Shown here: positions 1-9,050 of the stretch, piece by piece
How the letters are laid out: each line of letters begins with the position of its first letter
Numbering within the stretch: the stretch's first letter is position 1
Source: JABWBP01 sp964522165
GTDB taxonomy: Bacteria; Calditrichota; Calditrichia; RBG-13-44-9; J075
DNA length: 64,000 bases
Direction of reading: 5' to 3'
NCBI GenBank assembly: GCA_964522165.1
Contig: CAZFVV010000001.1
Coordinates: 100,108-164,107 of the forward strand
Notes under the pieces: generated by a model
Database searches by the model: none
What the model saw: the letters and a program-made list of their open reading frames with translations, nothing else
What the model was told of the DNA's origin: nothing
Translations under genes and position numbers: made by a program

Positions 1-177
1 CCTCACTTCAGTGAGCCGCGCTCCAAAATATGCAATTTGTTATGCAACTTTTCTGAAATCCATTGCTCCCTCCAACATCAAGAAATTAAACTACCCATTT
101 TGGAAAAGCTGTGGTTGAAGCGGGGTAAACTCACTTGCGCTGTCGTACCAACGCGCTCGATAATCTCGCGTTGAATC

Positions 178-221
178 GGTAAGAGCGGCAATTTAGTTCA
201 GTTGCCGCCCTTACCATTTTT
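178..221 (+). terminator. Intrinsic terminator, plus-strand
   Basis: A 14-bp stem (178-191 with 202-215, one mismatch) and a 10-nt loop are followed on the plus strand by ATTTTT. It would end a transcript entering from the left edge. It also lies just past the stop of the minus-strand RRM gene, but no T-run follows in that direction. Confidence 0.6.
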
Positions 222-254
222 CAGTATCGAATTAAACGCTGCGGGCCGGTGAGC

Positions 255-578
255 CTACCATGACCGGCGACCACCGCCGCCGCCTTTTCTGCGGTCACGG
301 TCGCCTCCTCCACCGCCACCGCCGCGCCGCCGTTCCTCGCGCGGCCGCGCTTCGTTGACGACCAGTGAACGCCCTTTCAACTCCTGGCCGTTCAGGCCGT
401 TTATAGCGGCAATGGCTTGATCCTTTGCCGGCATTTCTACAAATCCGAATCCCCGGGGCTCACCGCTGAATTTATCCTTGATCAGCGAAACAGAGCTGAC
501 TTCACCGTAAGCCTCGAAGGCCTGGCGGAGATCATCCTCGGTAACTTCACGCGCAAGATTGCCAACATACAGATTCAT
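255..578 (-). CDS. RRM-domain RNA-binding protein with Gly/Arg-rich tail
   Basis: A 107-aa single RNA recognition motif protein of the bacterial/cyanobacterial Rbp type. RNP2 (LYVGNL, residues 3-8) and RNP1 (RGFGFVEM, residues 42-49) both keep the aromatic residues that stack on RNA bases. Residues 79-107 form a tail rich in Arg and Gly that ends in RRSW, as in Rbp proteins and plant GRPs. A GAGGAG ribosome binding site precedes the ATG. In this family such proteins are cytoplasmic RNA chaperones, often cold-induced from long leaders; a long leader is possible here because the divergent gap is 380 bp. The gene stands alone, divergent from acetyl-CoA synthetase. The family assignment is firm, the RNA target unknown. 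Confidence 0.95.
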   Translation of the reverse strand: MNLYVGNLAREVTEDDLRQAFEAYGEVSSVSLIKDKFSGEPRGFGFVEMPAKDQAIAAINGLNGQELKGRSLVVNEARPREERRRGGGGGGGDRDRRKGGGGGRRSW

Positions 579-958
579 TATAACGCTCCTCTTGGTAAGT
601 TAGAAAGATGGTGATTTGGTACATAAAACAGAAAATGATGAAAATGGTGAGTAAATCCTGACGCCGCCATTCCGCAAGACCTTTCAAAGTTCGCGAAACT
701 TCATCACCTTGAATTTTGGCGAAATTATAAATTGTACGCAACTGAATAAATTCTTTCTTTGAAAGAGAAATTCTTGAAATCGGAAAATGAAATCACGCTC
801 ACATTATGGACAACTTTGTTTTATATTTTTCAAATTACCCGAGTTTGCCGGGGGGAAAGCATCTCCCCGCCGGGCGATTCGCTACGTATCATCTGGCGTG
901 AAATGTAAATCAGCATCCGATAATCATAAATCGCTAATTCATAAAAGGAGGAAACAGT
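579..958. other. Divergent intergenic region, RRM gene / acs
   Basis: The 380 bp between the two divergent start codons hold no credible ORF. A TATAAT-like hexamer lies on the minus strand at 724-729, without a clear -35 partner. A short GC hairpin with GGGGA/TCCCC arms lies near 851-872. The region must hold both promoters, but I cannot place either. Confidence 0.4.
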
Positions 959-2884
959 ATGATATTTCATCCTCACCCCGGTTTTTCAGAGAGAGCGCAT
1001 ATCAATTCTTTAGAACAATACCGGGCTGCGTACCGCAAGTCGATTGAGCAGCCGGAGGATTTCTGGAGCGAAATAGCCGAACGCATCCACTGGTTCGAAA
1101 AATGGAATTCGGTTCGGGAATACGATTTCATGAATGCCCGGGTGGCCTGGTTCAAGGGGGGCAAACTCAACGCTTGTTACAACTGCTTGGACCGCCACGT
1201 AGAAGCCGGGCACGGCGATAAAACCGCCATCATTTGGGAAGGCAACGATCCCGGCGAACATCGCCATTTTACCTACGCGGAGGTGCTGGCGGAAGTGCAG
1301 AAGTTCGCCAACGTGCTGAAAAGCCGGGGAGTGAGGAAAGGCGACCGGGTGTGCATCTACTTGCAGATGGTGCCGGAACTGGCCTTCGCCATGCTGGCCT
1401 GCGCCCGCATCGGTGCAGTGCACTCCATCGTCTTCGGAGCCTTCAGCGCCGAATCTCTGCGCGACCGCATCAACGACTCCGCCTGCAAAGTGCTGATTAC
1501 CCAGGACACCGGGATGCGGGGGGCCAAGAACGACATTCCCATGAAAACCAACGCCGACAAAGCATTGCAGGCTACCCCATCCATCGAGACGGTGGTGGTG
1601 GTACAACGCACCGGCCAGGCAGTGAACATGCAGCCGGGCCGCGACCTGTGGTGGCACGAGGAGATGGCCAACGCCGCCCCTGTCTGCCCCGTGGAACCCA
1701 TGGACGCCGAAGACCCCCTGTTCATCCTCTACACTTCCGGCTCCACCGGCAAACCCAAGGGGGTGCTGCACACCACCGGAGGATACATCGTTTACACATC
1801 CTTCACCCACGAGAAGATTTTTGACTACCATGAAGGGGATATTTACTGGTGCACCGCGGACATCGGCTGGATTACCGGGCATTCCTACATTATTTACGGG
1901 CCGATGTCGAACCGCGCCATTACCATGATGTATGAAGGGGTCCCCACCTACCCGGATTACGGGCGCTTCTGGCAGATCGTGGAGAAGCACCGGGTAAACC
2001 AGTTCTACACCGCTCCCACCGCCCTGCGGGCGCTCATGAAGGAAGGGGACAGCTGGCCGAACCGCCACGATTTATCGTCCCTGCGCTTGTTAGGCACCGT
2101 GGGAGAAACCATCAAGGAGCCGGAGTGGATGTGGTATCACCGGGTGATCGGGCGGGAGAAGTGCCCGATTGTGGATACCTGGTGGCAAACCGAGACCGGG
2201 GGAATTCTGCTTACCCCGCTGCCGGGAGCGATTCCCACCAAGCCCGGCTCCGCCACCCTGCCGTTCTTCGGCATCGAGCCGGTGCTGTTGGATGAAACCG
2301 GCAAGGAGCTCTCCGGCCCGGGACAGGGATACCTGGCGATCAAGAGCGCCTGGCCTTCGCTGATGCGCACCGTGTATGGGGATCACGAGCGTTTCCGGCA
2401 GACCTATTTTGCGCGTTTCCCCGGTTATTACCTCACCGGCGACGGGGCGCGGCGCGACGAGGATGGGTATTACTGGATCACCGGGCGGGTGGATGACGTG
2501 CTGAACGTATCCGGGCACCGCATCGGCACGGCGGAGGTGGAGGGCGCAATCGGCAAAGCGGAAGGAGTGGCGGAAGCGGCGGTGGTAGGCTTCCCGCACG
2601 ATATCAAGGGGCAGGGGATTTACGCCTACGTGACCCTGATGACCGGGGTGGAGCCTAACGAAGCGATCATCAAAGCGATTGCAAAGGCGGTGCGGGAGCA
2701 CATCGGCCCCCACGCGGCGCCGGATAAGATCCAGTTCACTCCCGGCCTGCCCAAGACCCGCTCCGGGAAAATCATGCGCCGCATCTTGCGCAAGATCGCC
2801 GAGAACGACCTGGAGCACATCGGGGATACTTCCACCCTGGCCGATCCCACGGTGGTGGATTCCCTCTTAGAAGGACGGAAGTAA
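959..2884 (+). CDS. acs: Acetyl-CoA synthetase (AMP-forming)
   Basis: This 641-aa acyl-adenylate-forming enzyme converts acetate, ATP and CoA to acetyl-CoA, AMP and pyrophosphate. Its length matches the family (about 650 aa). The P-loop-like signature TSGSTGKPKG is at residues 259-268. The domain-hinge and C-terminal region contain YLTGDGARRDEDGYYWITGR. Lys604 in the TRSGKIMRR motif is the catalytic lysine that Pat-type acetyltransferases acetylate in other bacteria. AAAGGAGGAAACAGT precedes the ATG. The gene is monocistronic: it is followed by a large GC-rich repeat. Functionally it could recycle acetate into the acetyl-CoA pool shared with the citrate-cleavage module at 24.7-32.7 kb; that link is inference. 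Confidence 0.97.
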   Translation: MIFHPHPGFSERAHINSLEQYRAAYRKSIEQPEDFWSEIAERIHWFEKWNSVREYDFMNARVAWFKGGKLNACYNCLDRHVEAGHGDKTAIIWEGNDPGEHRHFTYAEVLAEVQKFANVLKSRGVRKGDRVCIYLQMVPELAFAMLACARIGAVHSIVFGAFSAESLRDRINDSACKVLITQDTGMRGAKNDIPMKTNADKALQATPSIETVVVVQRTGQAVNMQPGRDLWWHEEMANAAPVCPVEPMDAEDPLFILYTSGSTGKPKGVLHTTGGYIVYTSFTHEKIFDYHEGDIYWCTADIGWITGHSYIIYGPMSNRAITMMYEGVPTYPDYGRFWQIVEKHRVNQFYTAPTALRALMKEGDSWPNRHDLSSLRLLGTVGETIKEPEWMWYHRVIGREKCPIVDTWWQTETGGILLTPLPGAIPTKPGSATLPFFGIEPVLLDETGKELSGPGQGYLAIKSAWPSLMRTVYGDHERFRQTYFARFPGYYLTGDGARRDEDGYYWITGRVDDVLNVSGHRIGTAEVEGAIGKAEGVAEAAVVGFPHDIKGQGIYAYVTLMTGVEPNEAIIKAIAKAVREHIGPHAAPDKIQFTPGLPKTRSGKIMRRILRKIAENDLEHIGDTSTLADPTVVDSLLEGRK

Positions 2885-3091
2885 GGCAGGGGCAGGAGCA
2901 GGAGCAGGGACAGGAGCAGGGACAGGAGCAGGGACAGGAGCAGGGGGCAGGGATAGGGGGCAACCGGGAGAGCGGTGGCTTTGCCATAGTTTAAGTAGAA
3001 TTCGCTATCGCGTACTTGCCTACTGCTCCTGCTCCCCGCCCCTGCTTCTGCCTGCTGCTCCTGCCCCTGCCATCTGCCCCTGTTCCCGGCC
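2885..3091. repeat. GC-rich paired word repeat, copy 1 (GGCAGGAGCAGG family)
   Basis: Directly after the acs stop comes a run of GGGGCAGGAGCAGGGACAGGA-like words (2885-2950). A core follows that contains GTGGCTTTGCCATAG and GAATTCGCTATCGCGTA, then the complementary words (TGCTCCTGCCCCTG, 3020-3090). The two arms could fold into a hairpin of more than 60 bp. The same core and arms recur at 13279-13411. No ORF is supported here; the gap to the next gene (2885-3228) is filled by this element and about 130 bp of plain sequence. Confidence 0.85.
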
Positions 3092-3228
3092 ATTTTTTAT
3101 TGCCCTATTTGAATAAAGGGCGGCGTTGATTAACTTTCTGCCGCTTCAATTGCCATAGTGCAGGGAAAGCCGAATCTGTGAATTCGGGCGCATTTGTAGT
3201 CAAAAAATTAAACCTTCGAGAGACCTCC

Positions 3229-3768
3229 ATGATCCCCAAAGAAGACGCCATTGCCGTTGTGGTTGACGTGCAGGAGAAATTGTTTCCCCACATTTACGAG
3301 CATCAGCCGCTCGCCGAAAACCTGGTTAAACTGATCAAAGGATTGAAAATTTTGAAGGTGCCGTTGGTGGTCACCCAACAGTACACTAAGGGGCTGGGGC
3401 CCACCATCCCCCAGGTCGCCAAAGCGCTGGGCAAATTCGAGCCTATCGAAAAATTGACCTTTAGCTGCTTCGGCGATCCGGATTTCGTGAACATTCTCAA
3501 CGACCACGGAAAGAACCACGTGATCTTGATGGGCATCGAAACCCACGTCTGCGTCATGCAAACCGCCCTGGATCTCCTGGAAATCGGTTACGAACCGGTG
3601 TTGGTAGAAGATTGCGCCTCCTCCCGCAAGCTGCCCGACAAGCAAACCGCGGTGCAGCGGATGCGCGATGAAGGGGTTATCGTGACCAGTTGCGAATCCC
3701 TGCTGTTCGAATTATTGTTAGTGGCGGGGACCGAGGAGTTCAAGGCGATATCGAAATTGGTTAAATAG
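3229..3768 (+). CDS. Isochorismatase-family cysteine hydrolase
   Basis: A 179-aa alpha/beta cysteine hydrolase. The catalytic triad of the family is visible as Asp13 (VVDVQEKL), Lys75 (EKLTFSCFG) and Cys108 (GIETHVCVMQTALDL). The nucleophile is preceded by the non-proline cis-peptide region typical of YcaC/ISOC-type hydrolases. I chose ATG 3229 because the conserved fold starts at IPKEDAIAVVVDVQ; an in-frame GTG at 3178 would add 17 residues with no homology and no ribosome site. Members hydrolyse amides such as nicotinamide or ureidoacrylate; the closest look is to the YcaC-like group of unknown substrate. It stands alone. Confidence 0.9.
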   Translation: MIPKEDAIAVVVDVQEKLFPHIYEHQPLAENLVKLIKGLKILKVPLVVTQQYTKGLGPTIPQVAKALGKFEPIEKLTFSCFGDPDFVNILNDHGKNHVILMGIETHVCVMQTALDLLEIGYEPVLVEDCASSRKLPDKQTAVQRMRDEGVIVTSCESLLFELLLVAGTEEFKAISKLVK

Positions 3769-3820
3769 GATGGGGAGTGGTGCATAACAAATTGCACCGG
3801 AGGCAGAGCCTTCAGGAGTG

Positions 3821-3845
3821 CGTTACACAGCAGAGCCGTGTAACG
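3821..3845. repeat. Palindrome with CTCTGC-type apex
   Basis: An 8-bp perfect stem (CGTTACAC / GTGTAACG) closes an AGCAGAGCC apex, which reads GGCTCTGCT on the other strand. The same apex with other stems occurs at 50129-50179. It lies between convergent genes. Upstream, 3781-3796 repeats in inverse a 16-mer found at 31-46. Confidence 0.6.
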
Positions 3846-3901
3846 AGTAGTTTGACATAAACTCGTTCCAGCGTTCTCAGCGTGGCGCTTTCAAAAAACT
3901 T

Positions 3902-4963
3902 CTACGGTTCCGCGCGCCGGGGAGCTTTTTCGTATGGGCGCAGCGCTTCCGGGGCGAGCGCCTCGCTTTGAGGCCGGGCGCTGCTCCGCAAATATTTGAA
4001 CGACATCCCCTCCTTCATCAACAAAATAATCCCCCCTGCCGTAACCGGCACGTACTGGGTCAGGCTGAAGATGACCGAGCATCCCACCGCATCGATTTCA
4101 TTGATGGCGAAAAGACCCAAAGCGATTTTGAATCCCCACTGGGTAATCCCTAAGTATCCCGGCGAAGAGGGCAGCACAATCGCGAAGGCCAGAAAAACCA
4201 CCACCGCCACCGCGGACAGCCAGAGGTTGGTCCCGGCCGGCTCCGCCATGGGGTATCCTTTCAAAATGATGTAGGCGGTGGCGGACATGTGCAGCCAGAT
4301 CAGCAGCGAAATTCCAATCAGGGGAAAGAGGGCGGCCCGGCGCTTGAAAATGGCCAGCCCTTCCAGAAAGGTTATCAAATGCCTGCGGAGGTAGGAGCGA
4401 ATTCTCCGGGGGAATTTTTCGTTCAGCCGGAACAATTTTTCCCGCATCCTGCTATTCCCGCAGGCAAGGACGATCATTATGAAAAGCAGGGTGAGGCTGC
4501 CGAACCCCGCGGCCAGCCCCCCGGCCTTCATCCAGGTGGGCAGGGGAACGAAAAAGAGCACGCTCAAAAACAGAGTAATCAAGGCAATGCAGTCCAGCAC
4601 CCGCTCGATCAACACCGTGGCCAGCGCCGCAAAACCGCTGATTCCCTCTTTTCTCCCCAGCAGGTAGGGTTTTATTACCTCCCCGGCATGGGCGGGAAGC
4701 AGGTTGTTGCCCATAAAACCGATCATGGTGAAAGTAAACGCGGAAAAGTAAGGCACTTTCTTCAAGGGGGAGAGCAGGATTTGCCAGCGCCAGGCGCGCA
4801 GCAGCATGGATACGATGGTCATCGCGGAAGTGCCGACGATCAGCAGCCAACTGGTATCGCTTAGCGATTCCCAGAAACTGGAAAGATGGATATTCTTAAA
4901 GGCCAGGTACATGAAGAGGGCGGTGCCCCCGAGCGAAGCGATCATTTTTATCAGTACGTGCAT
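3902..4963 (-). CDS. MprF-type flippase-domain membrane protein (UPF0104)
   Basis: A 353-aa integral membrane protein with about eight predicted transmembrane helices. It carries the family signature LPAHAGEVIKPYLLGRKEG followed by TVLIERVLD, equivalent to the LPxRxGExxR...ExxxD pattern of the lysylphosphatidylglycerol synthase flippase domain (COG0392). It lacks the C-terminal aminoacyl-transferase domain of MprF, so it is a stand-alone flippase-like unit that probably acts on a lipid or glycolipid in the inner membrane. It is the last gene of a minus-strand trio, 62 bp after the APH-type kinase. The charged C-terminal tail ends at RRAEP. Confidence 0.9.
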   Translation of the reverse strand: MHVLIKMIASLGGTALFMYLAFKNIHLSSFWESLSDTSWLLIVGTSAMTIVSMLLRAWRWQILLSPLKKVPYFSAFTFTMIGFMGNNLLPAHAGEVIKPYLLGRKEGISGFAALATVLIERVLDCIALITLFLSVLFFVPLPTWMKAGGLAAGFGSLTLLFIMIVLACGNSRMREKLFRLNEKFPRRIRSYLRRHLITFLEGLAIFKRRAALFPLIGISLLIWLHMSATAYIILKGYPMAEPAGTNLWLSAVAVVVFLAFAIVLPSSPGYLGITQWGFKIALGLFAINEIDAVGCSVIFSLTQYVPVTAGGIILLMKEGMSFKYLRSSARPQSEALAPEALRPYEKAPRRAEP

Positions 4964-5025
4964 CTTTCCCTCTCCCGGGGTTCGAAGATGTGAAGTTATT
5001 TGAGGTATTACGCGGATCAGCCGGG

Positions 5026-6054
5026 TTACAGGCGAATCCCGGCGAACACTGACGCAACATCCCCTTTCAGTAGGCCATCGATCAGGCGGTGCAGTTTCCC
5101 CCGGGAAACCGGGATGCCGGAAACGGTTTCACGCCCTTTTTTGATACAATAGACTTGCACGTAACGGTCGAAGATATACAGGGCGATATAATTCAGCAGA
5201 TGTTCCGGCTGGTAAGGATACGCCGATTTATATCCGTCCAACAGGGCTGCCAGGGCGCGGAAGGCCCGCTTCCAGGGAAAGAACAGGGCGGTGCGGGTAA
5301 AAAGAACGTCGCTGCACACCCGCGCGAGGTCGTTGTATTGCGATCCCCGGCCGCTGGTTTCAAAATCGATCAGGCCGGCCTGGCCATTATGCACGAAAAT
5401 ATTCCGGTAGGTGCAATTCCCGTGAACGAAGGTCTCTTCGGTTGCGAAAGGGGCGTGGGTTTGCCGCCAGCGGGCGATTTCCAGCCCCCGGGCGTCCAAT
5501 CTTTCGGCTTTGGCGAGGCGGCGTTCCAGGGTATTGGCCAGCCCCGAGGCCAGCGGGCGAGCGGCGTAATTCGCTCCCGCTCGGTGGAACTCTCCCAACA
5601 CCCGCCCGCAGCGCCGGAACATCTTTTCTAATTTTCTGAAATCTTTAGCAGAAGCGCGGAAGCACCCCCGGTAGAGATGGTAGTTCAATTGCGAGCCGGG
5701 CACTTCTGCGGAAAGGATGTAGCCTTTTTCGAAGGAGACCCGCACCGCTGCGGGATGCAGGTAATCTTCCTGCCCGGGGAAAACCGTTTTGAGGAAGCGG
5801 AACCCCAGCGCTTCCCCTTCCAGGCCCTTCCAGTTTTTTCCGCAGGGGAGCTTCAGGAACCAGCGCCGGGCATCGTCGATGCGGTACACTGCATTCCGCC
5901 CGATCTGGAGGAGCTGAAAAGCGGCGTTCTCCAATTTGGCGGTTTTCCCCGCCCGACCCTCCCGAAGCGCGGTTTCGCGTGTTTCGATGATCCGGCAGAG
6001 CCGGTCTGCCTCCCGGGCGATCTCCGGGCTTTCCTGTAATGAGAGTATTTCCAT
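5026..6054 (-). CDS. APH/CotS-like phosphotransferase with variant catalytic loop
   Basis: A 342-aa protein with the aminoglycoside-phosphotransferase fold. The Brenner loop is HGNCTYRN at residues 211-218 and the metal-binding motif IDFE is at 229-232. The usual motif is HGDxxxxN, so the catalytic Asp is replaced by Asn213; the enzyme is either catalytically altered or a pseudokinase. The N-terminal lobe has Lys68 in FLKLP as candidate ATP-binding lysine. Its ATG overlaps the TAA of the upstream gene (TAATG), which implies translational coupling. The closest described group is CotS/YutH-like kinases; the substrate is unknown. The pairing with a lipid flippase hints at a lipid-linked or small polar substrate, which is inference. 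Confidence 0.8.
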   Translation of the reverse strand: MEILSLQESPEIAREADRLCRIIETRETALREGRAGKTAKLENAAFQLLQIGRNAVYRIDDARRWFLKLPCGKNWKGLEGEALGFRFLKTVFPGQEDYLHPAAVRVSFEKGYILSAEVPGSQLNYHLYRGCFRASAKDFRKLEKMFRRCGRVLGEFHRAGANYAARPLASGLANTLERRLAKAERLDARGLEIARWRQTHAPFATEETFVHGNCTYRNIFVHNGQAGLIDFETSGRGSQYNDLARVCSDVLFTRTALFFPWKRAFRALAALLDGYKSAYPYQPEHLLNYIALYIFDRYVQVYCIKKGRETVSGIPVSRGKLHRLIDGLLKGDVASVFAGIRL

Positions 6055-7967
6055 TATTTCGATAATACCATTTTTTCCGCCCGGAAATAGTTGCCGGCGG
6101 AGAAATTCAGGAAATATACCCCGGAGGCTACGCCTTCATTGCGATCATCCCGCCCGTCCCAGATATAGTTGTAACTGCCGGGCTGCAAAGATCCCGCGAA
6201 CAACCGCCGCACCCGCCGGCCGGCTACGTCGAAAATGTCCAATTGCACCCGGGAGGCTTCCCCGATCTCGAAGCGAACGGTGGTCTGGGCGTTGAAAGGA
6301 TTAGGATAAGTGGGATACAGCGTAAAAGTGGAAATGGGCGCCAGGCTGGATTTTACCAGCTCCGGGTAATAGTGGATGGTTCCGTCGAAATCCACGTTGG
6401 CGAGGCGGTAATAATAGACCGTTTCCGGCTGCACTCGCTCGTCCGTGTAGGTATAGCGGTTGAAGAAATTGGTGGTGCCGGACCCCGGCAGGCGGGCTAA
6501 TTCATGGAATTCTCCCTGCTCGCCTTCCCGGCGGAGAATGATCCATTCCCAGTTGTTGACTTCGGAATGAGTGCCCCACTCCAGGGTGACGCGCTCCGCG
6601 TCCGTGGTGGCGTTAAAGAAGGCCATGAACACCGGCAGGGCGATGTCGCTCAAATCCAGCAGGTTGTACCAGACCTGGCCGGGAGAGCCGTCTTTTTCCC
6701 CGCAGACCATCAAATTGCTGCTATTATCGAGTATCTGGTAGGAGACCGTCACTTCGCTGAAGTTGTTAATCCCGTCTTCCAGGGCCAATTTCCAGGGTTC
6801 CATGCCAATAACGTCCTGGAGATTATTCTTATCCAGCACGGTATATTGGATTTTATCCAGTTCCCCGCTCTTCCGCACCGTGCCGAGAATCACCAGGCTG
6901 TTATTGGCTTCATCGATGGCCAGGGCCGGGCGGGTTCCGTAATCCGGGTCTATGTCAAACCAACTCCACAAGCCGTCGCTACTGCGGCGCTTGAAGAGGT
7001 AAAAGCTGTTGTTGCCCCCTTTCTTGCCAATGGCGTAGAGGTTATGGTCGGCGTCCCGTACGATGTTCGCGTGGTCATCGCCATCGAGGCTGGGAATGAG
7101 GGGCAGGGTTTCCGCCACCCAGTTGCTGCTGATGGTGGGATCGGCGCTGTCGGCCAGGCGGCGGAACAAGAACCTGTGCGGCGTGTCTCCTTCCCCCACG
7201 ATGAGGCCGATATAGTTGTTGCCGACATAGCGGAAAGCGATGGCATCGGTTATGGCGCTGCTGGCGCTGTTTGTAATGGTAAACGGGATGGTCCAGGTAA
7301 CCCCCTGGTCGCTGCTGTGCAGGCCCTTTAAGTTGCTGCCCCCGACCCAAAAAACGAACAGGTCACCATCCATGGCCCGGGTAATACAGGCGGGATCATT
7401 GCTGGGAGCGTCTATATCCACCACTTTCGGGAAAACGCTATCTTTGCTCCAATTTCCCCCGGAATAGCTTAAGCGCGAGACTCTTTTGGCGGTCGTTGAC
7501 ACCAACACATACAGCTTTCCGTTGGCTTCATCCACGTGGGCATCCGCTTCGGAGCCGGTGGTGATCCCGGTATCGGCGTTCGGGGTCCAGGTGCCGTTAT
7601 CATATTTATACACAAACCAGTTGGTGCCGGGGCTTGCGGCTCTAAAAACTCCCCACCAAAAACCCTGGTACCAGAATACCTGGCTCTGGTTGGATTTTTT
7701 GGTTTCTTTGCGCACGCCCGGGAGAACCTGGCCGGTTTGGGCAATCTTACCAAAATATTCTTGCGCTCGCGCCGCCTGAACTATGAAAAGCGCCAACAAC
7801 AAAACCACAAAAATGCTGGCGGGGCGAGATAACGAAGCAAAAACACCCGGAATAGAAAAAATTTCCCCTATTTTCTTTCCCGGGCCAGCCGCCGCAGCGT
7901 TCGCTGGCGGCAGAAAATCCCACGAAGTTGTATTCTGATGGGTGAAATTGTCTCTAATCAAATACAT
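6054..7967 (-). CDS. Secreted protein with type IX sorting domain
   Basis: A 637-aa exported protein. A hydrophobic core (IFVVLLLALFIV, residues 52-63) and ARAQ cleavage site follow an unusually long 48-residue N-region. The start at 7967 has GGAG 8 nt upstream, but an internal start nearer the signal peptide cannot be excluded. Residues 70-450 hold repeated WxxP/DxG blades of a sialidase/BNR-like propeller (HSSDQGVTWTIPF is an Asp-box-like motif). A fibronectin-like region follows, then the C-terminal Por sorting domain (PTYPNPFNAQTTVRF ... GVYFLNFSAGNYFRAEKMVL). It is exported across the outer membrane by type IX secretion in relatives. It heads the operon with the kinase and flippase. Confidence 0.88.
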   Translation of the reverse strand: MYLIRDNFTHQNTTSWDFLPPANAAAAGPGKKIGEIFSIPGVFASLSRPASIFVVLLLALFIVQAARAQEYFGKIAQTGQVLPGVRKETKKSNQSQVFWYQGFWWGVFRAASPGTNWFVYKYDNGTWTPNADTGITTGSEADAHVDEANGKLYVLVSTTAKRVSRLSYSGGNWSKDSVFPKVVDIDAPSNDPACITRAMDGDLFVFWVGGSNLKGLHSSDQGVTWTIPFTITNSASSAITDAIAFRYVGNNYIGLIVGEGDTPHRFLFRRLADSADPTISSNWVAETLPLIPSLDGDDHANIVRDADHNLYAIGKKGGNNSFYLFKRRSSDGLWSWFDIDPDYGTRPALAIDEANNSLVILGTVRKSGELDKIQYTVLDKNNLQDVIGMEPWKLALEDGINNFSEVTVSYQILDNSSNLMVCGEKDGSPGQVWYNLLDLSDIALPVFMAFFNATTDAERVTLEWGTHSEVNNWEWIILRREGEQGEFHELARLPGSGTTNFFNRYTYTDERVQPETVYYYRLANVDFDGTIHYYPELVKSSLAPISTFTLYPTYPNPFNAQTTVRFEIGEASRVQLDIFDVAGRRVRRLFAGSLQPGSYNYIWDGRDDRNEGVASGVYFLNFSAGNYFRAEKMVLSK

Positions 7968-8357
7968 AGTACTGCTCCATAAAATATAGTTGTATCTACT
8001 CCCCTGATGCCATCTACTTTTCTCAACATCCCACCAGTTTCAACAGAATATTGTTTTTTTGCGCCTGCGCTGTGCGCGATAACAAGTATTTGCAGGGCTT
8101 TTTATAATGAACGGCGCGGGTTGGCAAAACCTTAGCAACAACCCGGGAATATACTGCACATGGGCATAAACTGCGCTTTTTTAGGGTATAAGGTATAGGG
8201 TATAAGGTATAGGGTATAAGGCGTTGTTTTCCTTAATATCCATATACCCACAAAATAAAAAACTCAAACGATGCCCTTGCGCCCTCAAATGCAATATTTC
8301 CTGTTGCGAATGTGAGATCAATTGGCGACATTCTCTGGCGTAAAGCGAAAAACCGCT
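7968..8357. other. Divergent gap with a tandem repeat
   Basis: The 390 bp between divergent genes hold no supported ORF. The only clear structure is a direct repeat at 8182-8221 of an 18-bp word (GGTATAGGGTATAAGGTA). It is a single-arm member of the intergenic word arrays, with no complementary arm nearby. Both promoters should lie here. Confidence 0.5.
8182..8221. repeat. 18-bp tandem repeat, GGTATAGGGTATAA words
   Basis: Just over two exact periods of an 18-bp unit, itself made of two 9-nt half-words (TAGGGTATA and AGGTATAGG). Confidence 0.8.
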
Positions 8358-8951
8358 ATGGATCGAAACATTCGACAATCGGTTTGGCAAAAAATTTGTG
8401 AAGCAGGGGGTTGGTTGTCGCTTGTCTGCCAGGCCGTGATGATGCTGGGAGCCGGCCCGGCCTTACAGGCGCAGGGAATCTCGCAGCCCGACGTGCAAGA
8501 TACCGCCGGGGTTTCCCGGCTCTCCGATACCCTGACGAGCCTCACCCCCAACCCGCATTTTTCTCCCCCGTTTATTCTGCCGGATACGGTAGAGGGGTAC
8601 ATGTTGGCGAATATCGGGCAATTTGCCCCGGCCGGCTGCCCCGCGGCGGAAATTCCCGTGGGCGCTTCGATTGAAATTTTGTTCGATATTGACGATGACT
8701 CTCTTCTGGCGGCGATCACGCCGATGTTTGTCACCATGTTGCAAATAAGGCCGGATCGCACCGTGGTGCAAATCTTCCGGGAGCAGTACCGGATATTGCC
8801 CGGGCAAAATTTGATCCGGGTAATTGCCGGGTTTCCCCCGGGGGAGTACCAGGTTATCTATGGATTCTATTTGACGAGCCAGCTTAAAGACAAATATCCC
8901 CGGCTCTATGGCAAGCGTTGCCGGGTAAAAATAGTTGAAAGAAGCCCCTGA
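8358..8951 (+). CDS. Secreted protein of unknown function
   Basis: A 197-aa protein that I do not recognise. ATG 8358 gives an N-terminus MDRNIRQSVWQ followed by a hydrophobic stretch (LSLVCQAVMMLGAGPALQAQ) that fits a signal peptide ending at QAQ. An upstream TTG (8322) would add 12 residues. The mature part is mixed alpha/beta and ends in a basic segment (YPRLYGKRCRVKIVERSP). It precedes the membrane protein and the two wall hydrolases by 99 bp on the same strand, so it is likely part of that cassette; a periplasmic or outer-membrane partner is a guess. Confidence 0.7.
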   Translation: MDRNIRQSVWQKICEAGGWLSLVCQAVMMLGAGPALQAQGISQPDVQDTAGVSRLSDTLTSLTPNPHFSPPFILPDTVEGYMLANIGQFAPAGCPAAEIPVGASIEILFDIDDDSLLAAITPMFVTMLQIRPDRTVVQIFREQYRILPGQNLIRVIAGFPPGEYQVIYGFYLTSQLKDKYPRLYGKRCRVKIVERSP

Positions 8952-9050
8952 GCGTAAACCGGGGCAAATCCGGCGAGACGGCCTGCGGCGGCATTCCGCT
9001 GCGGCAACAGGCCGCTTAATTATCCATAATTCTTCACAGGAGGCTCTGCT

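Noticed and set aside
1010..2068. Long minus-strand open frame inside acs
   Set aside because: It is antisense to a confident acetyl-CoA synthetase, has no recognisable domain or ribosome site, and its composition (His/Val/Gly-rich) is that of a reversed GC-rich gene.
2885..3091. CRISPR-like array in the GGAGCAGGGACA repeats
   Set aside because: The units are contiguous short words without spacers of constant size, and no cas gene is present.
6504..7331. 275-codon plus-strand open frame inside the type IX-sorted protein gene
   Set aside because: It overlaps a well-supported secreted protein throughout and shows no family motif.
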